Origin: a virus
Reading direction: 5' to 3' (one strand)
IMG/VR virus record: IMGVR_UViG_3300005663_001384
Location: 1 to 20,654 of that record
Length of the DNA: 20,654 nt
The notes under the pieces are model-generated. The model worked only from the letters and a program-made list of their open reading frames with translations. It ran no database searches and had not been told where the DNA came from. A program made the translations under genes and the position numbers. Below, in pieces: positions 14,022 to 20,422 of this stretch (position 1 is its first letter; each line of letters begins with the position of its first letter).

Positions 14022-15869
14022 CTATCCTACTATATTTCTGTTGCCCCGCACTATGCGGCGATCATTTGGATTAATAATTGATTTACGACTTCTATGGCTC
14101 AAGATGTCGAGCATTTCACCAGTCACCTCCGCAGTATTAACTCCAGATAAAAGGGGCATCCCTCGAACTAAAGGTAAGTTCTTGCGAATCCGTTCCAACA
14201 ATCCGGGCTTACCGGTTTCCCGAGTAAATTTCCCCCCTCGATTCTTAACCACATACTGACACATGGATAGCGTGTCGATAACATCATCATGAGGTAATAA
14301 GGCCAAGTCCGGGGTGAAATCCTCAGTCTGATTATATAGTTGGTCAAAAGGCCACTTCCCCGCAAGGTGAGCGGGATATTTAATTCTGCCGGGGCGGTAT
14401 CGCCATTCTAACCCACATATACGTTGCCCCTTAGTAACCTTAGATGGGTAGGTAATTGGGAATACTCTGGCTCTCCAGGGATGAGATGTTTTATTCTCCA
14501 TCTCCTCAATATATTCCTGAACAGCTTCGGCAAAACTCATCTGAATACTCACTGCTTCTATTCCGAGAACTCTCGGTCGCCAAGCCAAGCCTTTTTCATA
14601 TATCAACCGAAGCAAGGTAGCATCTTTAGCCCGTCCAAGCCATACATCTAAAATCCACAGGGTATTGTTTGTATCAAATCCAAGAATGGCTATGCAGGAA
14701 TAATCGTTATATTGTGATAGTCCCTGCCCATAATCAAAGAGCAAGATTCGATACATAGGAGCGACAAGTTCATTATATGGTTTTTCAAAATCCTTATATA
14801 CTCGCCGCCCAGGTTCCATAAACCGCTCAGACCATTTTATAAGGCCGGTATGAACTAATGGATTATTCCAATCAAATTCCCCCTCTACAGTATATTCATT
14901 CTTGCGAGGATCAATAACTAAAATTCGTTCCTGATCTGAAACAGGCTCATTACAATATTCAGATGCAAAAGCCGAAGGTCCAATTTCCCCCCTACGAGCT
15001 TCGAGAACTTCCTGTGACCATTTCTCCGGCCACAACACATAAACCTTTTTGGAATCCTCTTTATCGTAGGCTATAGCCTTCAAAACTTTACGATTCCAAT
15101 AATCAAATCGAGGGTCGTCCCCAGTAGTCGCATGGTATAGAAAAGACCTTCTATTAATAAGTGTCCCCACCCAGTAAATAGAGGAACCGGACTCAAGCAT
15201 AGGAATAATCTGCCGGAAAAGAATCACCTCAAATTTCTCTACGACAGCTTGAGCGGCGGCCTGCGACTCGGAATCCGGATCATTTTCAGGATCATCAAGG
15301 AGATATAATTGAGGGCGGCCTCCTCTTTTTTTTCCCATCACACTTTGCCCACTTATAACAGCCCCATTTCGCAAAGTAAGATGGTGATGATTCCAAATAG
15401 CCCTACCCCTCTTTGGTTTTACTACCCCAAAATCTTTAAGGATTAATTCATTTTCTATAAGTTGTGGGATTAATTTATCAAACCGGATTTCAACTTGCCT
15501 ATCAGTGGATAATCCGAGAGCTATTTCATAATGAGGCCGAGTCAAGGATAATAAAAGAGGAATCTCAAGACCAATAACAGTAGATTTCGCAGACCCCCTC
15601 GGAGCAGCGGTGGCATTTCTCGCATGTTCCCCGAGGTCATAAACCATATCAGCATGGAACTCCGGACTTTCTTCAAAACCATTTTTATAAAAGAGTTTCC
15701 CTGCCCCCCCTAAATACACTCTGCGGAAGAAATCCCAAGCCACCACCAAATCATAAGCAGTTGTCTGATTATGAAGCACAGCCAACCTCGCCTGCTTCTG
15801 TCCATCCTCAGAAAGTTCATTATAGTCGGATGGGAGGGGCCAAATATCATAAGGTCTTTGTATCTTCGT
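14022..15869 (-). CDS. terL: Terminase large subunit (ATPase plus nuclease)
   Basis: The DNA-packaging motor. Positions are counted from the leucine codon at 15785. The Walker A variant APRGSAKST is at 61-69; Walker B YLLDDPEND at 161-169 has the two Asp and catalytic Glu; coupling motif WVGT is at 215-218. The RNase H-like nuclease begins RILLFDYGQG with Asp351 and ends near residue 527 with LLPHDDVIDTL. Start: TTG 15785 is the only in-frame canonical start but lies downstream of 28 open codons that read as a typical TerL N-terminus (YDIWPLPSDYNELSEDGQKQ, then ARLAVLHNQ). AAAGGA at 15878-15883 lies 8 nt before an ACG codon at 15869, which I take as a near-cognate start. The alternative is the ATG that overlaps the previous stop in a different frame, plus a frameshift. 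The gene overlaps the upstream one by 23 nt. Confidence 0.9.
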   Translation of the reverse strand, partial: TKIQRPYDIWPLPSDYNELSEDGQKQARLAVLHNQTTAYDLVVAWDFFRRVYLGGAGKLFYKNGFEESPEFHADMVYDLGEHARNATAAPRGSAKSTVIGLEIPLLLSLTRPHYEIALGLSTDRQVEIRFDKLIPQLIENELILKDFGVVKPKRGRAIWNHHHLTLRNGAVISGQSVMGKKRGGRPQLYLLDDPENDPDSESQAAAQAVVEKFEVILFRQIIPMLESGSSIYWVGTLINRRSFLYHATTGDDPRFDYWNRKVLKAIAYDKEDSKKVYVLWPEKWSQEVLEARRGEIGPSAFASEYCNEPVSDQERILVIDPRKNEYTVEGEFDWNNPLVHTGLIKWSERFMEPGRRVYKDFEKPYNELVAPMYRILLFDYGQGLSQYNDYSCIAILGFDTNNTLWILDVWLGRAKDATLLRLIYEKGLAWRPRVLGIEAVSIQMSFAEAVQEYIEEMENKTSHPWRARVFPITYPSKVTKGQRICGLEWRYRPGRIKYPAHLAGKWPFDQLYNQTEDFTPDLALLPHDDVIDTLSMCQYVVKNRGGKFTRETGKPGLLERIRKNLPLVRGMPLLSGVNTAEVTGEMLDILSHRSRKSIINPNDRRIVRGNRNIVG

Positions 15870-16923
15870 TTTTCAATTCCTTTAATGTTGGGAGAGTTCG
15901 GATGCAATCGAAAAAGGCGATGGTAGTTGCTATTGAAGCACACCAAGCGGGATTGCCTACATTCGTTCCCATAATAATTTTCAGACTCGGCCAGATTCCT
16001 TCAAGATACCCCAGTGTTTTAAGAATAGCAAAAACCATATCGGGAACATTAGCCCTATCCTTAAAATCCCAAGTGGTCGTAGATGGCGTGACTAATGGCT
16101 GAGAACATAACATAACAATGTGCATCGCTACAGCCGAGGGTACAAACCCATTCGACAAGACATACTCCTTGAGGGCTACGAGGTCTTTATCCTCCGCAGG
16201 TTTAGAGGTACATATACCACAATCAGGACAGTCTATGGAGTGGTCTTTGATATGTTTAGCAAGGGCAATCATATCAACCTTTTTCTGCGGAGTTTCTATT
16301 TTTGGGATGCCGAGTTTGTCGGCAGTCTCGTTGTAGCGTTCGATATGATTAACAGAACGTGCGGCGACAGATATACACATTGCACATCTTTTATTATCAT
16401 CTAACGCATCCTTGTTCCCATAAAAAGTACCACAACTTATACAAGTATAATCAGATTTTGGAGGATTATCCTTCTCCTGCGGAGGAGATTCTGCTTCTTT
16501 AATTAAATTGTCAATTTCAACCTTATCTTCTGGAGTAGGACAGATGTGACCTATAAGCTCCGTTTTGTACCTAAAATTAATTTCACACTGACTGCACCGA
16601 TAATTAACTTTCTGCGGAGGAGATTCCTGGGAAGAGGTCTCGGTCGCAGGTGGGAGGTCTGGTTTTGATACAGGGGTTTTCACCTGTTGTGTTTGAGGAA
16701 CTATCGTGTTTCCTATTATCGTCGGTTCCATCGGTTCGCTGTCCAGAAGTCTCTCCTCCGTCTGCTGGTTCAGAGCCTCCAAGTCCTGCGGAATCGACAG
16801 GTCTCGGAGTTCCTGCTTGCTCTGTTCCGACATCTTCGACGGGGAAAGCTTCTCGGGTGTCTGTGTTCTGTCGCCTATCGCATTCTCTATTGGATTCGTT
16901 TTTTTCTTTTTCGATTTGCTCAT
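15847..16923 (-). CDS. Zinc-finger protein of unknown function upstream of TerL
   Basis: A 358-residue protein in two halves. Residues 1-105 are basic, then Pro/Gln/Ser-rich and likely disordered. The middle carries three metal-site candidates: C110-x2-C113 with H126/C128; C161-x2-C164 with C180-x2-C183; and H228 with C232, C235 and C238. Residues 255-345 form a hydrophobic helical domain (FVPSAVAMHIVMLCSQPLVT, then DMVFAILKTLGYLEGIWPSL). The inter-finger linkers ESPPQ, ESPPQ and ETPQ carry three copies of the CTGCGGAGG-type motif. AAGGA precedes the ATG. The first 320 nt overlap the upstream gene in another frame. DNA binding is likely; it may be a packaging or terminase accessory factor by position. 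No family is recognised. Confidence 0.75.
   Translation of the reverse strand: MSKSKKKKTNPIENAIGDRTQTPEKLSPSKMSEQSKQELRDLSIPQDLEALNQQTEERLLDSEPMEPTIIGNTIVPQTQQVKTPVSKPDLPPATETSSQESPPQKVNYRCSQCEINFRYKTELIGHICPTPEDKVEIDNLIKEAESPPQEKDNPPKSDYTCISCGTFYGNKDALDDNKRCAMCISVAARSVNHIERYNETADKLGIPKIETPQKKVDMIALAKHIKDHSIDCPDCGICTSKPAEDKDLVALKEYVLSNGFVPSAVAMHIVMLCSQPLVTPSTTTWDFKDRANVPDMVFAILKTLGYLEGIWPSLKIIMGTNVGNPAWCASIATTIAFFDCIRTLPTLKELKNEDTKTL
16477..16626 (-). repeat. 15-bp direct repeat pair with the CTGCGGAGG core
   Basis: CTGCGGAGGAGATTC occurs identically at 16477-16491 and 16612-16626. Both encode ESPPQ just ahead of a zinc-finger motif. A related third copy lacking the final bases is at 16285 and encodes ETPQ. 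This is consistent with a duplicated linker-plus-finger unit or with selection on the DNA motif itself. Confidence 0.8.
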
Positions 16924-17293
16924 CTTGTGCTTCCTTAATTTCAGTGGATTCTATTTTCTTAACGGGATTAAGCATCCCAGCTATACGTTTTGCATGGAAG
17001 GTTGTCTGACCCCCCATTTGATTAGGAACTGTTTGAGAGACATTCGCTATATATCCGGATGTCTCGGCAGCTTCTCGGAGTAGCTCTCTCAAATGTTTTA
17101 TTGCCTTGAATTTAATTGAAAGATTGGCATTTTGGCGAGCCATAGCCACTGTTTCGCTTATTTCAAGACTATATGACCACCCAAGACTTTTGAATAAATT
17201 TACGATTATAGCTGGGTCATTAAAACTTGTTATGGCAGCAAGTATATCATCAGGATTAGATTTTTCTGATTTTGTTATGTCAGAATTGCTCAT
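16604..17293 (-). CDS. terS: Hypothetical protein, small-terminase-subunit candidate
   Basis: A 229-residue protein from ATG 17293 (MSNSDITKSEKSNPDDILAA). ATG 17305 is in frame but lies inside the previous gene and I prefer 17293, whose ATGA overlaps the previous stop. The first 100 residues look folded and helical (NDPAIIVNLFKSLGWSYSLE, AMARQNANLSIKFKAIKHLR). The region starting at residue 120 is low-complexity, acidic and Gly/Ser/Thr/Asp-rich, and lies in the 320-nt overlap with the zinc-finger gene. A helical N-terminus plus disordered tail two genes before TerL fits a small terminase, but there is no specific motif, so the symbol is tentative. If the overlap frame is not translated to its end, the real protein could be shorter or fused to the zinc-finger frame by slippage. 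Confidence 0.6.
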   Translation of the reverse strand: MSNSDITKSEKSNPDDILAAITSFNDPAIIVNLFKSLGWSYSLEISETVAMARQNANLSIKFKAIKHLRELLREAAETSGYIANVSQTVPNQMGGQTTFHAKRIAGMLNPVKKIESTEIKEAQDEQIEKEKNESNRECDRRQNTDTREAFPVEDVGTEQAGTPRPVDSAGLGGSEPADGGETSGQRTDGTDDNRKHDSSSNTTGENPCIKTRPPTCDRDLFPGISSAES

Positions 17294-17802
17294 ACATGTC
17301 CCCACGTTTTACCTTTTATAATTTTACAAATAGTGGACGGGTCAACGTCAAACTGCCAAGCAATATCTTTCAACGAAAACTTTGCAACATTCCGTAAATA
17401 TCGAATTACTTTAATTTTATAATTGGTTAATTTAGACATTCCACATTTTTCACCTTGGGTATCTACTCGTGTTCCATGTCGAATAGTATCAAATGCGTTC
17501 TCACTACGAGTACCCCAACAAAGATTATCTAATCGATTGGCTGTTCGGATACCATCCAAGTGCCGACATTCCATACCTTCTGGACATGGCCCGACGTAGG
17601 TTTCTAATACGAGTCGGTGAACACTACAAGTATGCCTACAAGAGTCAACCGTTAAAACAACATTACAATACCCATGATTATTAATAGCATGTTTTAGCCA
17701 AAAGCCCCGTCGTTTACGTCCCAAAGAGTTTTTTCTCGGGATACTCCAAATCCGCCCGTCTTTAGTAATAAAGTAGTTAGGAAATCCCGGGATAGGTTTC
17801 AT
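17290..17802 (-). CDS. NUMOD4/HNH homing endonuclease
   Basis: A 170-residue protein. Residues 1-50 are a NUMOD4-like DNA-binding module (PGFPNYFITKDGRIWSIPRK). Residues 60-103 are an HNH_3 nuclease: VHRLVLETYVGPCPEGMECR, then HLDG and the NRLDNLCWGTRSEN end motif. The C-terminal 55 residues form a helix-turn-helix: GMSKLTNYKIKVIRYLRN, then LKDIAWQFDVDPSTICKIIK. All three parts are typical of free-standing phage homing endonucleases, which cut related genomes and so spread. AAAGGAACC precedes the ATG. Its start overlaps the previous stop as ATGA, and its stop overlaps the next start as ATGA, so it is inserted into the operon without disturbing either neighbour. It probably targets an adjacent packaging-region sequence in relatives. 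Confidence 0.92.
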   Translation of the reverse strand: MKPIPGFPNYFITKDGRIWSIPRKNSLGRKRRGFWLKHAINNHGYCNVVLTVDSCRHTCSVHRLVLETYVGPCPEGMECRHLDGIRTANRLDNLCWGTRSENAFDTIRHGTRVDTQGEKCGMSKLTNYKIKVIRYLRNVAKFSLKDIAWQFDVDPSTICKIIKGKTWGHV

Positions 17803-18221
17803 TTTGGTTCCTTTCGGGATTTAGCATTATCGGCGGAGATGAGCTTTTTTATCATACTATTATCTCTGCCGCTGGCAGCCGCCATTTCAGCAAGTATTTG
17901 AGGAGTAGAAGCCTCTTTAAGAATATCCTCAGTGACTTCTACAAGGTAATTTTCATCTTCACGCAAATCATCTCGCTTTTTACCTTTTGACCCGGGGAAA
18001 AGGAATCCCGGAGAGCCGGGGCGGGACAGGACGAACATAATGCGGTTGAAAGTCTGGAGACTGAAAAATATATCATTTCCAATGTGCATAGGTTTAATAT
18101 GAAGAACATGAAGATATTTCAATGCAACACGGTGAGATATACCGAAAGTGGTTTCGAGATGTTTTATCTCAACAAGTTCGGTCCCACCAAAATCAAAAGT
18201 TTTAGGTAAATCAAGACCCAT
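17799..18221 (-). CDS. Putative helix-turn-helix DNA-binding protein
   Basis: A 140-residue protein. The frame opens at 18278, but ATG 18221 has a clear AGGA Shine-Dalgarno and only a 4-codon overlap with the upstream methyltransferase, so I prefer it. The N-terminal region TELVEIKHLETTFGISHRVA, followed by LKYLHVLHIKPMHIGNDIFF, is a winged-helix or MerR-like pattern (helix, turn, recognition helix, beta wing). The C-terminal half is charged and helical and ends in a basic tail. It could be a transcription regulator or a small-terminase-type DNA-binding subunit; the position two genes upstream of the packaging genes is compatible with either. No cofactor residues are visible. Confidence 0.7.
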   Translation of the reverse strand: MGLDLPKTFDFGGTELVEIKHLETTFGISHRVALKYLHVLHIKPMHIGNDIFFSLQTFNRIMFVLSRPGSPGFLFPGSKGKKRDDLREDENYLVEVTEDILKEASTPQILAEMAAASGRDNSMIKKLISADNAKSRKEPK

Positions 18222-18756
18222 TTTGTTTTTTCCTAAAATAAATTGCAACTCTTGGCAGATGGTAAGGTCGATTGCCAATAAAAACCCGCTTCTCTACGAA
18301 ATATTTTTCCGGGTTTGGATTTGGCATTACAAATTTATGATATACAATTAATAATCCATTTTCACTTAATAGTTTATCACATTCCGCAGTCCAAATTTTA
18401 TATTTAAGAGGGGGAGTATCATATAAATCTTTTGCCTCTTGTGAAGAATAGGGTGGGTCGGCAAGAATGACTTCAAATTGTTGGTGTACGGAATCTGCCA
18501 ATTTATGAGCATCACAGATACAATCTGGATTTACCTCAGAATTTATATCAACTCGAAATCCTTGTTTATTTGTCCCACAGAATAAATTAAGTATTTTAAT
18601 ATCATCCTTACCTAACAAATCTCTTGCTAACCCTAATAACCATTCTTCACAATATAATGGCATACTACCTTTATAGTAAGGAGGTTTCGGACGAGGTAAA
18701 AACCAAGCTAAATTCTTTTGCTGTGTTTCAGATTCCCAAGGCTTTTTATTTTTCAT
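18211..18756 (-). CDS. DNA amino-methyltransferase (DPPY type, adenine-N6 or cytosine-N4)
   Basis: A 181-residue class I SAM-dependent methyltransferase. SAM-binding motif I is ILNLFCGTNKQG around residues 55-66, with acidic motif II FRVDIN soon after. Catalytic motif IV is LADPPYSS with D100-P-P-Y103. DPPY favours N6-adenine methylation. A GLLIVYH strand at 135-140 follows the expected fold. It is short, with no separable target-recognition domain, so it is a minimal solitary methylase. No restriction endonuclease is adjacent, suggesting protection against host restriction or modified-base hypermethylation rather than a full R-M system. It begins 11 nt inside the 3' end of the zinc-ribbon gene, with AAGGA as Shine-Dalgarno. 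Confidence 0.85.
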   Translation of the reverse strand: MKNKKPWESETQQKNLAWFLPRPKPPYYKGSMPLYCEEWLLGLARDLLGKDDIKILNLFCGTNKQGFRVDINSEVNPDCICDAHKLADSVHQQFEVILADPPYSSQEAKDLYDTPPLKYKIWTAECDKLLSENGLLIVYHKFVMPNPNPEKYFVEKRVFIGNRPYHLPRVAIYFRKKQNGS

Positions 18757-18886
18757 TTTTAGATTTCCTTACTATCGAGGGATAATAGAAACCACATTTA
18801 GGACATGGTACTACAACAGAAGCTCGAACACCGCTCCAACCACATTTACATTTGACTTTATATTTTGGTCGCCAATTTCTACCCAT
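18746..18886 (-). CDS. Small zinc-ribbon protein, 46 aa
   Basis: A basic 46-residue protein: MGRNWRPKYKVKCKCGWSGV, then CPKCGFYYPSIVRKSK. Cys13-Lys-Cys15-Gly and Cys28-Pro-Lys-Cys31-Gly form a four-cysteine zinc ribbon like those of small nucleic-acid or RNA-polymerase-binding proteins. AGGA, 7 nt before the ATG, is the Shine-Dalgarno. The stop overlaps the methyltransferase start by 11 nt. Role unknown; coupling suggests a link with methylation or with early transcription. Confidence 0.72.
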   Translation of the reverse strand: MGRNWRPKYKVKCKCGWSGVRASVVVPCPKCGFYYPSIVRKSKNEK

Positions 18887-18895
18887 TAGTATGTC

Positions 18896-19042
18896 CTATC
18901 TTTGGTTTTTTGGAATCCTTTTTATGCGAGCATCTTGTTCGAGACGGTGTAAATCACATAGTACCTCAGCAACATTGACATATTCACTATATTTAGAGAT
19001 TTCTCTATATTTGGATTCTAATTTTTTTATTTCTGTAATCAT
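18896..19042 (-). CDS. Small helical protein, 48 aa
   Basis: A charged, helical 48-residue protein (MITEIKKLESKYREISKYSE, then YVNVAEVLCDLHRLEQDAR). Heptad-like spacing suggests a short coiled coil. It is the first gene after the promoter at 19069-19097 and has a strong AAAGGAACC Shine-Dalgarno, so it is likely to be expressed. No family is recognised. Confidence 0.7.
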   Translation of the reverse strand: MITEIKKLESKYREISKYSEYVNVAEVLCDLHRLEQDARIKRIPKNQR

Positions 19043-19068
19043 ACGGTTCCTTTCTATCTGCAATCTTT

Positions 19069-19097
19069 ATTATACCATAGTGCCATAGTTGAGTCAA
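19069..19097 (-). promoter_or_regulatory. Sigma70-type promoter after the cytosine methyltransferase gene
   Basis: TTGACT (19097-19092) and TATAAT (19074-19069) are separated by exactly 17 bp, with TGG before the -10 (extended -10). The -35 box contains the TGA stop of the methyltransferase gene. It shares TGGTATAAT, followed by similar AT-rich bases, with the promoter at 13360-13387. It should drive the 48-residue gene, zinc ribbon, amino-methyltransferase and, by read-through, the packaging genes. Confidence 0.85.
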
Positions 19098-20251
19098 GGG
19101 CTTTTTGTAGTATTTTCAATTATTTTTTCGGTGATAGCTTCAATCACATTAACTGTTACGGCGTTTCCAAGGCACTTGTATCGTTGGGTATCAGAGATTC
19201 CTTCTGTCCATCCATCCGGGAATCCCTGGAGTCGTTCACATTCTGTTGGAGTGAGTCGGCGAATATTGTCTCCGATTTTATAACTATCCCAATTTTGCCG
19301 ACTACTATATGGCGAACCTATACCACCTGAACGCACTGTTTTTGATATTTCGTATAATCCTGTTTTACCACCTTGTCCACCAGCATTACCAGCCAATGTT
19401 TGACTTATGCCTTCTGTGGAATAAATCCTTTGTCCCTGCGAGAAATTTCTACTATATGATTTACCATTGTCTAACCATTTTTCTCTGGCTGAAATAACTC
19501 CCCCACAGTATTTAAGATTGCCTTGACTGCCTTCCCCGATAGGAAATACTTGGAGGCGACTTGTTCCTCTAAGATGTCCGATAATGAACACTCGTTCCCG
19601 GTTCTGGGGGACACCGAAGTTTTTACTGTTAAGCACTTGCCACTGGAGGTCATACCCAAGTTCATCCAACGTATTGAGGATAGTTCCGAAGGTTCGGCCT
19701 TTGTCGTGAGATAAAAGCCCCTTAACGTTTTCAAGAAATAGAAGGCGTGGCTGTTTTTCCTGTGCAGCCCTAACGATTTCAAAAAAGAGTGTGCCTCTGG
19801 TATCTGAGAAGCCACCTCGCTTTCCGGCAATAGAAAAGGATTGGCAAGGAAACCCTCCACAAAGTATTTCAAAATCCGAGACATCTGACCATTTGATATT
19901 TGAGACATTTCCATACTCCTTATGTTTTGGGAAGTGTTTTTTGTAGATTTGGATGGCATACTTGTCGATTTCGGAGAAACCAACACAAAATGGTTCTGGT
20001 GAAAATTCTGGTCGCTCAGGGTTGGACATATTTTTGAGAATCCCCCTTTGTTGTACCCCCTCGGGCGATGAACCATCACAAGTCGAGGATGATTGTCCAC
20101 TATGTCGCAAGTTCCTTCTGGTTTCATTATTGAATATCCTTGAATCTCCGACTTCTTTTTGTCGTTCCGATGTGCTCGGAATTTGTTTGGAAGCTCTTTG
20201 TATTCCATGTTCAAATCCTCCTATTCCACTGAATAAAGAAAAATATTTCAT
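19094..20251 (-). CDS. dcm: C5-cytosine DNA methyltransferase with an unusual N-terminal insertion
   Basis: A 385-residue enzyme that methylates cytosine C5 in DNA. Motif I is SLFSGIGGFE (residues 5-14), motif II VGFSEIDKYA (90-99), motif IV GGFPCQSFS (132-140) with catalytic Cys136, motif VI ENV (174-176), motif VIII QNRER (216-220), then RLTPTECERLQGFPDGW and CLGNAV (370-375). Target recognition lies roughly at 235-335. Residues 19-88 are an extra, polar segment between motifs I and II, where most relatives continue within a few residues. In the +1 frame that segment encodes a methyltransferase-like peptide. Whether the insertion is tolerated or harmful is unknown; all core motifs are intact. 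The ATG overlaps the previous stop as ATGA, with AAGGA upstream. Likely role: protection from host restriction; no partner nuclease is seen. Confidence 0.92.
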   Translation of the reverse strand: MKYFSLFSGIGGFEHGIQRASKQIPSTSERQKEVGDSRIFNNETRRNLRHSGQSSSTCDGSSPEGVQQRGILKNMSNPERPEFSPEPFCVGFSEIDKYAIQIYKKHFPKHKEYGNVSNIKWSDVSDFEILCGGFPCQSFSIAGKRGGFSDTRGTLFFEIVRAAQEKQPRLLFLENVKGLLSHDKGRTFGTILNTLDELGYDLQWQVLNSKNFGVPQNRERVFIIGHLRGTSRLQVFPIGEGSQGNLKYCGGVISAREKWLDNGKSYSRNFSQGQRIYSTEGISQTLAGNAGGQGGKTGLYEISKTVRSGGIGSPYSSRQNWDSYKIGDNIRRLTPTECERLQGFPDGWTEGISDTQRYKCLGNAVTVNVIEAITEKIIENTTKSP

Positions 20252-20421
20252 TTTTTAGTTCCTTCGATAAATTCTATTAGTTTTTTTATTTCGGATTCAA
20301 TGTGGCGAACCTCCGCAGGGGTTGGGTTTAAGGTGGCGATTTCGGAGATGATGATTTTATCCTTACAGATGAAATCACTAAAGTCGATAACCTTAAAATC
20401 AGATGGTTTGTGGGTTGCAAT
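20248..20421 (-). CDS. Hypothetical protein, 57 aa, near-cognate start
   Basis: A small, charged protein: ATHKPSDFKVIDFSDFICKD, KIIISEIATLNPTPAEVRHI, then a C-terminal helix ESEIKKLIEFIEGTKK. The only canonical start in frame is TTG 20454, but its first 11 codons overlap the 19-residue ORF and it has no Shine-Dalgarno. GGGAG at 20429-20433 is 7 nt before an ATT at 20421, giving a natural-looking N-terminus, so I use that position as inference. The gene is coupled to the methyltransferase by an ATGA overlap. It carries a CTGCGGAGG motif in its PAEV codons. Confidence 0.6.
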   Translation of the reverse strand: MATHKPSDFKVIDFSDFICKDKIIISEIATLNPTPAEVRHIESEIKKLIEFIEGTKK

Positions 20422-20422
20422 T

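Noticed and set aside
15710-15946. Open frame starting near ATGATATTTGGC at the TerL junction
   Set aside because: It is the +1 shadow of the terminase N-terminus; its peptide has no gene-like character after the first residues. I kept it only as the alternative start-plus-frameshift for TerL.
19471-19990. Downstream continuation of the +1 frame through the cytosine methyltransferase gene
   Set aside because: After the inserted segment this frame is a shadow of conserved methyltransferase motifs; only the part over the insertion (19994-20208) looks meaningful.
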